From Microstegium vimineum (taxonomy: Eukaryota > Streptophyta > Magnoliopsida > Poales > Poaceae): DNA of 64,000 nucleotides. The position numbers and the translations under genes are program-made. The notes beneath the pieces are model-generated. The model was not told where the DNA came from and did no database searches. It saw nothing but the letters and a program-made list of their open reading frames with translations. Where the stretch lies: assembly GCA_022036555.1 (NCBI GenBank), contig CM039135.1, positions 41,849,702 through 41,913,701 on the forward strand, written 5' to 3'. Position 1 is the first letter of the stretch. The number at the start of each line of letters is the position of its first letter. Below, piece by piece: positions 46,187 to 58,013 of the stretch.

Positions 46187-46410
46187 AATCACTGTCGGTT
46201 TGTAAGGAACCGGCAGTGATGTCCCCTATCACTACCGGTTTTAGCTACCAATCGGCAGTGATGTCCTCTAATCACTGTCGGTTCCAAATAATCGGCACTG
46301 ATGACTCCTCATCACTGCCGGTTCTTGTTACAAACCGGCAGTGATAGGGGACATCATTGCCGGTTTGTAACAAGAACCGGCAGTGATGTGCCCACGTATA
46401 TAAGGAAAGG
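46187..46410 (+). promoter_or_regulatory. internal array of CACTA subterminal motifs with TATA box
   Basis: About eight copies of CACTGCCGGTT-type motifs in alternating orientation, the same as those at both element ends, followed by CACGTATATAAGGAAAGG (TATA near 46393). It sits just upstream of the second ORF, so it could be its promoter with binding sites for the element's own regulator. Confidence 0.6.
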
Positions 46411-48030
46411 GCGAGGTCTGAAATTTTCAGACTCGCGCCCGTTCCACACTTAGCCATTTCTGCTCGACGCCGCCCGAGCTCTCCACTGCACCGCCGCCGC
46501 CCACCCCCTCGACCTCGATGACCTCGGCGCCGTGAGGAGCTCCCGCCACTGCACGCCGCCGTCGCTGCCTGCCGCCGCCGCCCGCTCTGCTCGACGTCAG
46601 TAGCTCGACGCCGCTCTGCTCGACGCCGGCCAGCGACCTCGCCCGCGACGGCACCCAGGACCTCCACCACGATAGCCAGCGACCTCGCCAGCTACCTCGC
46701 CGCCACCTAGGAGCTCGTAATCCGCCCCCACACGACGTGAGCTCTAACCGCCATGCAACAAGGTGTTGAGGAAAGCCGCAGTGGACTCAGCTTCAAAGGA
46801 GGAGGAGAGGGAGAAGAGAGGGAGGGAGAAGGAGGAGAGAAAGGAGAGGGAGAGGAGGAAAGGAAGGGAGAAGAGGAAGGAGAGAAGAGATAGAGAGAGA
46901 GATAAATTAGAGAGATAAATTAGATAGATTAGAAGATAGCTTAGATATAAGCTAGATAGCTTAGATAATAGCTAGCTTAGATAGCTTAGATAGATAGATA
47001 GCTAGATAGCTTAGATAGAGATAGAGAAAGAGAGAGAGAGATAAACAGATAGGTAGAGATTAGAGATAGATTCATATTGATAGAGACATAGGTAGTGATT
47101 AGAGAGAGAGAGATAGAGAAAGAGAGAGATATATAGATAGACTTGTATGTCATCCTTGTATCCTTGTATATATATCATGATTCAATTTTTATGGATAGAG
47201 AGATGCATGACTTATAAATTGATTCACTTATGACAGAGAGATAGAGAGAGAGATATATAGAGAGAGATAGAGATGTATAACATGACTTTGCACATTTTAT
47301 ATAATATATATACATGACTTTAGAAAGATAGAGAAAGATGCTTGAGTCTATCTATCTACCCATAAGCTATCTATAGACTTATCTATATACTTGTATAGCA
47401 TGACTTATCTATATAGTTTGAGCAAATTTTGAGAGACATCGAGATACTTTGAGCAAATTTTCTTATGATTAACTTATGCTTGCAATTTTCATCCTATGCT
47501 TGAGAGATAGAGAAAGAGATATAGATGTATAAATGTCATATCATATATACATGTCAAAGATAGAGATAAAGATAGAGAAAGAGATATAGATGTATAAATG
47601 TCATATATGCTTGTATATATGGCATCGTCTTATGCTTGTATATATGGATTTTCTTATGCTACACTTATGCTATATATTGATTTTGAGAGATAGAGAAAGA
47701 TATATGTCATCCTATGCTTGTATATATGATTCACTTATGCTTGTATAGAGAAAGATATATGCATGACTTTTCCATATACTTATCTATATAATCGAAATTC
47801 ATGTCCAGAAACATGACAATTAAGCACCGATTCACCACCCGTCGCCCTGCGACCGAAGCCGATGACTAAGGAACTAGTGATGACAACCAGAAAGGGGATC
47901 AAAGACCTTGGAGCCCTAGCCATATGCTAAACCTAGAAGAGGGCCAAGGAGACGAGGTAATAACTTAGGTCATACCTAAAAACACGGTAGATATAGCCAG
48001 AAAAGTTTGATGGGGACTTATTTATAAATT
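46411..48030. repeat. leader of second CACTA-1 gene with long purine-rich repeat (46790-47780)
   Basis: A GC-rich leader (46430-46780) is followed by about 1 kb of GA/GATA-rich low-complexity DNA (AGATAGAGAAAGAGATAT units, GATAGCTTAGATA units). No coding sense. Confidence 0.75.
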
Positions 48031-51000
48031 TTGAAGCAGGTTCCGCCAGAAGGTCCAAGTACTGGTGAGAGTTCTAGAAGGACTAAGCGTGGTGCAACAA
48101 AGCTCCCTCAAACAACTAGACACTGGCACATCTCTCAGTTCGATCAACTAGGGGAGCCGGTGGAGCCAGTTAAAGTATTGGGCCCATACAAGAGTACCAT
48201 CGGGGCACTTGTAAGGGACTTCATCCCGATCAAATACAAGAAGTGGAATGGTAGTTAGCAAGACCCGTGGAGGGTTCCAGAAGTTGAGAAGGAACTAGTT
48301 TGGAACAAGCTCAGAGGGTATTTCACTTTCCCTAATGATTGTGATGAAGTGACAGTTAAGAAGAGGGCTAAGGAAATCATGGGTCACTCCTTCAAAAATT
48401 TCAAGGGAAAGTTGCACAAGCTAATCAAGGAGGAAAAAAAATCGAATTTTGCGGAAGGTGGACTCAGCAAGCAGAGGGACTTCTGGGAGGAGTTCAAGGC
48501 TTACAAGCTATCCGAAGAGGCCAAGGCATCAAGCAAAAGAAACAAAGCAAACTCGCTTGGGTCAAATAATCCTCACTGCCTAGGATCGTGTGGGTACGTA
48601 AGGAAGATTCCGGTTTGGGATGCCCAAGTCGAAGCACTAGAGCGGAGCGGCGTTACGCCTCAGACAAGCGATTGGCAGCCCAGATCAGTGAACTACCTAC
48701 TCGCAAGGGGGGCACGATATAATCCTGACGGGAGCCTTTCCGCCAGCGCTGAACCCGTCACCGATCTCCTCCAGAAGATTTTCATGCTCACTGAGGAAGT
48801 GCATAGAGGGGCCCACAAGTCTGATAGAGAAAATGACGTGCTCACGCAAGCACTTGGAACCAAGGAGCACCCCAGTCGCACTAAAGGAGTCAGGGTAATT
48901 CCTTGAGAGAAAGCATTTGAAGGTGAATCCGCTTCCTATAGGAGCCGGGTGAGGGCTAGAACGCAAAGAGAAGAGGAGTTCCAAAGGATGCGAGAGGAGC
49001 TAGAACAAAGCATGGAAGCACGGATAGCTGCTCAAGTGGAGAGCGCTATGCAATCCATGTGTTCGAGTCAAGGGCCGCATGCAATCCAGGCTTTGAATAG
49101 CCCAGTGCTCGGCAAGGGCCGCAGCAGCTGTGGCTCAACCCCTATGCCTGGCGATGAAGAGGTCAATGCTCCTCATCCGGTGGACGACATCACAGAACCT
49201 GTGAATGTCAGGGTTGTACATCCGTCAGCAGTGGACCAAAGACAAGGTGGCGGTTGGGCAAGCATTTTCTAGAGGAGAGAACGTCATTCATGGCAAGCCA
49301 GTGCCACTCGGGTATGCGAGGGTCAGCATTGATAAGATCTTGGACAAGAAGTACAATAAAATACATATTGATTTCCCTGTGGAGGAAGAAAGGCCACGTC
49401 TAGTTCACAACTTGGGCACTCATGTCGCCTAGCGCAAACGCTTCATCAAGCTAAACGAGCAGCTATCTTCAGATGATGAGGATGACAGTGAATCATCTCG
49501 GTCGCCTCCGCGAAGAGGTTTCTCTCCTCGTCAAGATCCACAGACACCTCCTCCACCGCCAAAGGAGAAGACTCCTTCTCCACCGCCAAAGGAGAAGACT
49601 CCTCCTCCTCCACCACCAGCTTCAAAGTCCTCAGGACTGGGATCTCGGTGGCCTAGCTCTAGATCAGGTTCGACTTCGCAACAGAGGAGGTCATCAGCTT
49701 CGGTTGGTAAAGATCCCAAGATGACTAGTAAAAGGCGGCAGCCAGTGCCGACTAAGGACGATATTCTACGAGCTCAGATTGCAGAAAAGGCCGCCAAACT
49801 TGCCTTGTATGAACGATTGACTTATATACCTGAGAAACAGAGCCAATTTGAAAGGCAAAGCAAAAATCCGGGTAATCAAGAAAGAGCTAGAGAAATACAC
49901 ACCTTTCAGCTGCTAGAGATACAAACCTTGGCCGCAAACCTGAACATAAGCAAGGAGGCGACCGAAGATCTCTATTTTGAAAACATCGAATTTGAAAAGG
50001 CCAAAGTTGTATACAAGTTTGGACTAGGCAAACCTATGGTCGCCGGCGAAGAAGAGTATAGAAAATTGCCAACAAACATGCGACAGTTGTATGATTATTA
50101 CATCATAGATAGTAACAGCAGCAAAGACAAGATAGCAACCTTTGAAGTATGCATCCCTCCATGTTTTATTTTTAATCATCCTGAAGAAGTTGTGCATACT
50201 ATTCATTATGAAGACCTCTTTTAACTCTTTGAATGACACTCGCTGGATGTGTAGATTATGATGTTATGGACTATGTAAGTACCATACCTTAACAACGTTA
50301 TAATAAACTATGTCCATGCATGTTTATTTTGTAGGTCTGTAGCAAAATTTTGCCTTCAAAAATGAAATAGCAATTTTGAATTTTTGGACCCCATCTATGT
50401 AAATGAGACAACATGCAAAGCGGGTCTCAAAGATCCGTATGTATCACAAAGTTTGAAGATTGAGTTCGAAAGAATGTTCTCAGTCCAGAAAACAAACGCA
50501 CTGCTACCCTACAATTGCGAGTATGTGTTCTCGACCCTTACTTAAGTGTTTTTTTCTTCATATATCATTCAATAACATGAACCTTGTGATTGCAGCAACA
50601 ATTACGTCCTTGTAGATATAAGTCTTAAAAATTCAACTATCGAAGTGTGGGACTCAAAAAAGAAGCCACTTAAACTTATCGAACCCCTAGTCAAAGTGCT
50701 AAATATGTAAGTGAACCCAATATCACCACACTTTTCAATCACATATGATATTGTAATTAATGTCCTCAGCCTTCACACTTCATTTACATTGTCACATAGG
50801 ATGAATGCGTTACCTGGTTGGAGAAATATGGAGCCTAAGCTACAAAAGAAATGGAGAACCCCATTCAAAGTGGAGTATATGAAGAAGGTCAAGACCCTAG
50901 ATCAACCAATGGGGAACAACGAATGCGGGTTTTATGTGATGTGGGCAATGCTTTGCTACTTTGGCGCAAAACTAGGAATAGGAGATGGCATGGTACGTAC

Positions 51001-51245
51001 GCGTCGTATTTTAATTCTATTGTTTTGTCTTACGTATGTGCATCTCAATATCATCTTGTATCAATTTACAGCATAAAGATCAGGGTCACAATAGGTTAGT
51101 GGATTTTGAGATAAGAGGATTTCAAGAGGAGATATCAGCTCTTATTCTGGACGATATAGTGTATAGAAAAGGATGTCTATCCATTGTGAATAGTAAGGAT
51201 TTTAAGAAGAACTATGGAAAAGACCGCCTCGAAAAACTATTGTAA
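48031..51245 (+). pseudogene. CACTA second ORF with C-terminal Ulp1-like cysteine protease domain, interrupted
   Basis: The N-terminal part holds the plant CACTA accessory-protein region (LRGYFTFP, KSNFAEGG, SLGSNNPHCLGSCGYVRK, then TDLLQKIFMLTEEVH) and a Glu/Gln-rich coiled part near 48960. A GYARVSIDKILDKKY segment, a Pro-rich KEKTPPPPPP repeat (about 49540-49620) and a C-terminal Peptidase_C48-like part follow: NNYVLVDISLKNSTIEVWDS, then MGNNECGFYVMWAML. The catalytic Cys and Asp positions are present. The His expected just before YVLV reads Asn by my alignment. Stops at 48256-48258, 48904-48906 (Trp expected) and 49430-49432 (Trp expected), and a frameshift between 48950 and 49205, break it. 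C-terminal exons follow GT-AG introns (donor 50146, last exon about 51072-51245). Confidence 0.85.
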
Positions 51246-51483
51246 TGCGATAATTAATTCGATACTTTAAGTTTTGTTTGGATGTTTTGTAATAATTATT
51301 ATAAATGTGTGATGAGTTTGTATTGTCGCTAGTCCTCAACCACCTTCAATTCACATCGATATCAAATGGTTCGATAGCAAACAACTCCACGATCTCCCAC
51401 CCCACCACCTCTACCATGAACCCTAAATCAGAAACCCCAAATAAAAATAAAACAATTAAAAAATACAATTTTAAAAAATAATA

Positions 51484-51687
51484 TCACTGCTAGTTGGTGT
51501 GCCAAACTGATAGTGATGGCTCAAGTATCACTGTCGGTTGGTGTTACCAACCGGCAATGATGGCTCAAACATCACTGCCGGTTGGTAAAACGAACCGGCA
51601 ATAATGCTTGAGCCATCACTGTCGGTTTAAAAACCGCCACTGAAGAAGAGTTTTGAACGGACACTGTTTGCCGTTTCGGTAGCAGTG
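51484..51687. repeat. right TIR and subterminal repeats of CACTA-1
   Basis: Repeats of ATCACTGTCGGTTGGT and ACCGGCAATGAT in both orientations, ending GCCGTTTCGGTAGCAGTG. Confidence 0.85.
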
Positions 51688-51690
51688 TGG

Positions 51691-53752
51691 CTACCCGGCC
51701 CGGCTCCTTTGCTGGCTTGCTGCTAACGCCTTATGTCCTCAATGCACGACAAAACCCACTATTACTACTACACTAGTACTAGGTACACAAAGATGAGGCA
51801 GGGAGCAGAAAGGGTGCTAAGCTAAGACACGCGGCAGCAACGAGTTACGAGAGGTGCTAAGTTAGGACAGGCAGTAGCAGCAAGTGGGTTCTAAAAAATT
51901 ACGTAAGTATAAAATTTAAAGTATTATATAATTATGTGCGTTATTTTCCTTACCTTATCAATATTAGTATGACATTATGTCTTGTTCAGGCTCCATAAAA
52001 ATCCTAGCTCCGCTACCTACGCAAACCGGGCGTGTTTGGTAGCCGGCCAAAGCATGTCCCGAGCTCTCCATGGCACAGATTGTAGATCTCATAGTAAATA
52101 GGAGGTAGGATTGCTGTGAACGCGGGTATTCCAGGCGCTATATGAAGTCTCATATAACTAGGTAAATGATAGGCGAGAAGACATGCATGTGGATTAGATA
52201 AAAAATAAATTTGAAAAAAAACATCCATTAAGAATATGGTTCTATGTGTACTATACGTATATTATTTGATAAGTCTAGAAACTATCTCATAAATTTTACG
52301 TTAGAACTAAGAATTAGAATTGCCCTATAACACCATAGTGTTATATCTTCATTCTCTCTCGATCGATAACGCACCACATTCACTTGTTGTTTTGTTTTGA
52401 AAGAGACCTTGGATGGCCTGAGTGACGAATGATCATGTGTGGTTATATAGCTGGAGCTTGGTGCGGCTCGTGATGTTTTCTCTTCTCTTCCCCTTCCATC
52501 TTTAGTCTTTGTATAATTGTATATACCTCCTCCTACCTCTTTTCAGATCTTTGTTTTCATCTTATTGATCTTTTATTTATAATTAACTATCAACAAATCT
52601 CTTGTATTCCTGGCTTTTTCTGAAGGTGGCCGCGCGCCCATTTGATGAAGAACTTGACTGCCCCTTTGCTGCACTGCTGCTAGTACTCTGTTAGTCCTGC
52701 CATCTTCTTATCAAATACGTGTAATAATAAACTATTAAAAGCTTCAGTTGTTTCGGGTCCTGAAAATTCTGTATATATTCGACGACGTTGTACTAATCAT
52801 TGACCATTTATGTTCCAAAATGTAAGGTGGTAATTGCATGATGCCATTTTGTGTGCTCGTTGATGGACTAGCAGAGTAGCAGCACAACTGCCTATCGCCT
52901 CTCAGGCGTTCACTAGGTCTTCGTCTGATGATCGCCATTCTCATCTATACTCGTCGCCGTATATCATTGAGAGAGAAATATTAGTCGGCGTCGGCAGATG
53001 TGATTGGATCGGATATCCATCGGTATGACCAATGGATCGAGTTGCCGGAAAGAAACGACACAGAGTAACGCCGCCTTTTGCATCAGAAACACCGATCAAA
53101 TTAATTAAACTGACCATATGTGAGTAGAACACTAATGTATACACAATAAGATACTTCGAACTGAAGTACTACCGTTCAATTTAATTAGGAGAGTTAGTTA
53201 GCGCATCCCAGTTTACTTTTTCGTCTTGCTCGAGAGGCGCACTGGGATCAGTTGTCAATTAAGTGTTCTCTTTCCTGTGTCAACAGGCATCTCTGGTCTC
53301 TTCTCTCTCATCTTGTAGCTTTCTAGTATATATTTAATAACAAACTAGTAGTAAATATGTATGTTTGTGTTGCAATTGGATATTTGGCTTGCTGCATGCT
53401 CACCTAGAAGACCTATGACCTGGAAATTCATTCCACGATTACATCTTACGTTCTAATCCGTTAATTTTGAAATCAGATCGACTCTGTATATTATAGCACA
53501 TGAGGCTTCAGATTTATCCAAGACCAATGATTATACGTCATTGTGTTCTAAGTCATCTTGAGATCAGACTCTGCACTCTGACACCATGACACACTGCTCT
53601 AACTCTCCTGTACATCTGCACATGAGAGAGTGAGGGACCATAGAAATGCTCTGTATTCTAATTCATGCATCTTGGGATGGAAATTTCCACAATGTCTATA
53701 CCCATAGCTCAAACTCATATGGCAAGCACTCTATACTTTCATATTAAGTTTT
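51691..53752. other. intergenic, no gene recognised
   Basis: AT-rich with retroelement-like scraps near 51960-52030. Open frames up to about 70 codons look random. Confidence 0.45.
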
Positions 53753-54003
53753 CTCTCCGTCCAAAAAAGTACAACTAGATCTTATTTCTTGAGAAGTCAA
53801 ATATTTTCAACTAAATCTCTAAGAAAGGAGTAACACATTTACGATATCCTCAAAAAGTATAACTAGATTAAGTGGAATACATTTTCATAGCTAATAGAAA
53901 ACGTATTATGAGACATAGATGTTCATAATATTTTTATAAACTTAACCAAATTTACGAACATTTAACTTGATTAAAATTCAGAATAATTGTACTCCCTTTA
54001 GGG
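53753..54003. mobile_element. Stowaway-like MITE
   Basis: CTCTCCGTCCAAAAAAGTAC at the left and, as complement, CCCTAAAGGGAGTACAATTA at the right. The AT-rich interior has TAACTAGAT words. The ends are diverged. Confidence 0.5.
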
Positions 54004-54073
54004 CGAAGAGAATATATATAGATTAAGCTAATAAGAGAATGGCCAGATATGTATGAAGGAACAGAAAAGTTAA

Positions 54074-54222
54074 ACTTGCCCTTGAGGACATGTGCTCCTA
54101 CGACATGCAACCATTGGATTTGCATTGAGATGTATGCATACACACATCCCAATGCAAATCTGTGTTACCATCTCAATGCGAATCCAATGGTTGATGTGAT
54201 AAGAGCACATGCCCTCAAGTGC
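54074..54222. repeat. long foldback (hairpin) element
   Basis: Arms 54078-54132 and 54169-54222 pair over CTTGAGGACATGTGCTC, ACCATTGGATTTGCATTG and GAGATG with few mismatches. A second, inner inverted pair (ATTTGCATTG / CAATGCAAAT) lies within. It could be a small foldback transposon or a hairpin RNA precursor. No terminal hallmarks seen. Confidence 0.75.
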
Positions 54223-55294
54223 AAAAAAATCGTGTTCATCAAGGAACCGGCGCACGGACGCATGCAGTGATGCAGGTAGCTTTGCCGTGGGCCATCAACA
54301 GTAATGAGCTCACTATACCCATGGACAATTATGCAAGATGGATCTCAAACTCACATAGATGGAACATGAAACATCCACATATAGAGGCTTTATAAATTAG
54401 CTTAGCCTCCAATCCACCAAAATTACATAGGCATCATCAATAGATCGATCGTCATCTTGCAGGTTCTAATAAGCCTAGCTCATATATATACCCTACGCAG
54501 TAATTAGTTCTTGGCCGGCTGTTAGCTTGATCACTCCACAGCAGCAGAGAAGAACAAATACAATGAACGACGATTACACTGTTAAAGAGTTAATTCCACA
54601 GACAAAATAAATAAATGGCCCCATTAATTCATCCGTAAGACCAACTTCAGTTCATCGTGTTCTACTGCCCCAATCGATCGATTGAATCTCGAACACACCT
54701 ACTAGGCGCTCCCACGCACGATCGTGGAGCTAAGAGCACACGGCCGGCCATCATCGATCTGACTGTCGTCTTACTTGCGCTCTTGCTTGCTTCCTCATGT
54801 AGTGTTGCTGACAATCGGTCAATGGTGTGTGGCAAAATATACCGGCTGGTATCATTAGTATATATATATGCATGCATGGATACATGATGAACAGCAAACC
54901 AAGTGCTGAGATTACTACTGGTAGTAATTAAAAAGATATATACAATAGCTTAATTTACAGTTAATAACCCACCACCAGATCCTAGTGATCGATCATCACA
55001 CACTGATGACTGATCGATCTGTATGCGATATGCATGCATGTACCTCTCCTCTCCTCCTCCTCTCCAAGAGAGAGGATGGATGGATCGGATGATATGCATG
55101 AGCAGAAAAAGATCATGCTCATACGCAGTCATGCATGATGATGAGTAAGTAACAAAAAAGGTAGCTAGGTAGAGAGGATGGATAGATTAGATATGATAAC
55201 AAGTCTAAAACCAAGCTCACACAAACCTTCCTATAGCTATAGCAAGCTAGAGCTAGCTAGTCCCTGCTAATTATCCATAATTACAAGCAAGTCT
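54223..55294. other. intergenic, 3' side of the small minus-strand gene
   Basis: No gene. GATC/GCATGC-rich stretches. Confidence 0.4.
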
Positions 55295-55692
55295 CTACTT
55301 CCTGGCTTCCGGCGCGGCGGCCGTCGAGGCCCTATCCGCCTTACTGCGGCGCGGCCCGGCCCCGATCGGCTTGGGCTCGGTGGCCGCGTAGATCTCGGCG
55401 ATCAGGCGGTAGCGCTTGTTCCTCCGGCGCCTCCCGCCCACCTCCTGCTCGTCCTCGTCATCCTCCGCCGCGGCGGCTAATAGCCCAGGAGGAGGAGGAG
55501 GACAGGGGTAGCCGCCGCCTGCTGCGGCGCGTTGACGGAGCGCGGGGACGAGGTGGAGGAGGCGGACGCGACGGAGCCCCGCGGGAGCGCGGCGTAGGAG
55601 GAGCAGCTGCTCTCGCTGAGGTGGATGAGCTGCTCCGCCGCCGCGAGCTCCCGCTCCGTGAACCGCTCCGCCGCCGCGGCCTCGTCAGCCAT
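55295..55692 (-). CDS. small conserved plant protein of unknown function, apparent frameshift
   Basis: The minus-strand ATG at 55692 opens MADEAAAAERFTERELAAAE, then QLIHLSESS and a Ser-rich segment. In the next frame the C-terminal part reads EDEQEVGGRRRRNKRYRLIA, then EIYAATEP, ending EARK and a TAG at 55295. I remember grass proteins with an acidic start, Ser-rich middle and basic KRYRLI-IYAATEP end, but no function. The two halves join only if one base is gained between about 55470 and 55510; the C4 run at 55505-55508 is a likely place. As is, the frame ends early at 55477. Corrected length would be 132 aa, one exon. The Arg-rich stretch could be a nuclear signal. Confidence 0.65.
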
Positions 55693-55695
55693 GGT

Positions 55696-55723
55696 CCCCC
55701 CCCCCCCCCCCCCCCCCCCCCCC
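55696..55723. repeat. (C)28 homopolymer; poly-G just 5' of the ATG on the minus strand
   Basis: Twenty-eight C in a row, only 3 bases before the start codon of the minus-strand gene. It would form a G-quadruplex-prone leader in the mRNA. The exact length is likely unreliable. Confidence 0.95.
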
Positions 55724-56580
55724 GCGCGGTGGCCGGATCGATCGATCGATCGCCCGGCGTAGGATCGAAGGAAGGAACGGAGGGGGGCGCGTGCGTGCCT
55801 GCGGGTGGAGCGAGCGAGGGTTGGCCTGTGTTTTTTATTTTTATTTTTTCCTCGGTGTTGGTTGATTTTTCCTCGGGCTAGGCTGGCTGGGAAGGGTAAT
55901 CTCCCTCTGCAGTTTTGTGATGTCTGGCTGCTGCGGCTGCGGCTGCGGCGTGAGCGTGATGACTCGGCGCAAACCGACCTCTCCCCAGGGCCCCACACGG
56001 TCCCACCACCCAGGCGAGGCGATCCCACAGGCCGGCCGGGTCGCTTGCGAAAATGGAAAAACTGGAGGGGGCTGTCCAGAAAACGCACGGTTTGTTTGAT
56101 TTGACGGATGGAGAGGATTGCGTTATCGTGCGGAGCGAGGACACGGATTCCGTACGCGGCTCGCTGCTGTGCTGTGCTGTGCGCCGATGTGTCGTGGGCC
56201 GGGCCGGAGGGGGGGGGCGGCGATGGTGTGCTTCCTTGTGCGATTTGTGGAGAGCGGCAGGTGGTTTGTGCAAGAAGCAGGGATTCGGGTGGAATTTGGG
56301 CCACGTCCTCGCGGCGCACTTCACGTGGTGGAGGTGGTGCGCAGCGCCTGGGTCGCGTCGCGTCGCGTGCCCAGTGCCGGCACCAGTCGGCCAGCCACTC
56401 GCGCGCGCAAGCCCAACGCCGGCCAGGCTAGCTATTACTAGTGCTTCACGGTCACGGTGCGATCGTGTTACGGACGGACGGATATCTAGGATGGTCGGGC
56501 ACGCACTTAGACGCAAATAAAGCCGCGCGGGCAGGTCGTACGATACGACTTGGAGTTGGAGTGATGCATGCCGGGTGTTA
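55724..56580 (-). promoter_or_regulatory. GC-rich promoter/leader region of the small gene
   Basis: CpG-rich, with GATCGATC repeats at 55738-55751. The long frames on both strands here are composition effects. No TATA box picked out. Confidence 0.35.
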
Positions 56581-56695
56581 TACTCCTCCCTTCGCCAAAA
56601 GAGAAAGTCTTTACGAAGCTACGAGTTGCTCAAATTTTGACTAGATTTATAAAAAATATGTGTAATATTTATATCTTTCAATAAATTTATTAAAA

Positions 56696-58013
56696 GAATA
56701 AGATACCTGAGGAGTGGAGAAGAAGTACTTTGGTACCAATCTATAAGAACAAGGGTGACATTCAGAGTTGTAATAACTATCGTGGGATTAAGTTGATGAG
56801 CCACACTATGAAGCTATGGGAGAGAGTCATCGAGCACCACCTGCGAAGAAGGACACGAGTATCTACCAACCAATTTGGTTTCATGCCTGAAAGGTCAATC
56901 ACAGAAGCAATCTTCTTGTTAAGACAAGTTATGGAGCGATTTAGAGAGCAGAAGAAGGACCTACATATGGTTTTCATTGACTTGGAGAAGGTTTATGACA
57001 AGATACCAAGAAATGTTATGTGGTGGGCTTTGGATAGACATAAAGTCCCAACAAAGTACGTGACCCTCATCAAGGACATGTACAACAATGTTGTGACTAG
57101 CGTTCGAACCAATGATGGTAATACTGATTACTTCCCGATTAGAATTGGGCTTCATCAAGGGTCAGCCTTGAGCCCGTATCTCTTTGCCTTGGTAATGGAC
57201 GAGATTACAAGGGACATTCAAGGGGACATCCCTTGGTGCATGCTCTTCGCCGATGATGTAGTGTTAGTTGATCAAAGCTTGGCGGGAGTAAATAGGAAAC
57301 TTGAGCTGTGACGGCAGACCCTTGAGTCTAAAGGTTTTAGACTAAGTCGGACTAAAACCGAGTATATGAAATGCGACTTTGGCACAACGGCTCAGGATGA
57401 GGGAGATGTGAGTTTGGAAGGTTAAGTCGTGCCTAAAAAGGACACCTTCCGATATCTGGGATCGATGCTACAAAGGGATGGAGATATTGATGCAAACGTT
57501 TGCCATAGAATCAAAGCAGGGTGGATCAAGTGGTGTCAAGCTTCTGGCATTCTATGTGACAAGAGGGTACCCCAAAAGCTAAAAGGCAAGTTCTATAGGA
57601 CAACAATTAGACCTGCAATGTTGTATGGAGCTGAATGTTGGCCCACAAAGGCTCGACATGTTCAACAAATTAGTGTTGTAGAAATGCGCATGTTGCGTTG
57701 GATCTGTGGTCACACAAGAATGGACCGAGTTCGGAATGATGATATACGTGATCGCCTAGGGGTGACACCGATTGAAGAAAAGCTTGTCCAACATCGGTTG
57801 AGATGGTTTGGCCATGTCCAGAGGAGACCACCAGATGCACCAGTGCGCTATGGAGTCCCAAGCCAAGCTAATAATATAAGGAGAGGCAGAGGAAGGCCGA
57901 AGTTGACATGGGCGGAGACGGTGAATAGGGATTTAAAAGTTTGGGATATATCTAGAGATCTATGTTTGGATAGGATTGCCTGGAAAGCAGCTATTGAAGT
58001 GCCGGAACCATGA
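56696..58013 (+). pseudogene. LINE reverse transcriptase, C-terminal part
   Basis: One frame from KIPEEWRRSTLVPIYKNKGD to AAIEVPEP. RT motifs seen: NYRGIKLMSH, NQFGFMPERSITEA, FIDLEKVYDKIPR, GLHQGSALSPYLFALVMDEI and LFADDVVL (catalytic Asp pair). After a TGA (57309-57311) and a TAA (57423-57425) the same frame continues with FRYLGSMLQRDGDI and the RTE-type tail (WFGHVQRRP, RGRPKLTW). The endonuclease domain is absent by truncation. Confidence 0.92.

Larger units (their letters stand above)
42496..51687 (+). mobile_element. CACTA (En/Spm) transposon, full length, decayed
   Basis: The left end CACTACTATAGAAACGGCAA and the complement of the right end, CACTGCTACCGAAACGGCAA, match well. The element is flanked by TGG on both sides (42493-42495 and 51688-51690), the 3-bp duplication of CACTA elements. 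Both ends carry many subterminal copies of the motif CACTGCCGGTT in both orientations. It encodes a TNP2-like transposase (43066-45416) and a second ORF with a Ulp1-like protease end (48031-51245). Both are interrupted. Confidence 0.93.

Noticed and set aside
42496..51687. Two separate CACTA elements joined head to tail at the internal motif array
   Set aside because: No CACTA end sequence or target duplication at 46.2-46.4 kb, while the outer ends match each other and share TGG.
55878..56516. 212-codon minus-strand frame and 155-codon plus-strand frame
   Set aside because: GC-rich promoter region; no motif, and the frames conflict with each other.
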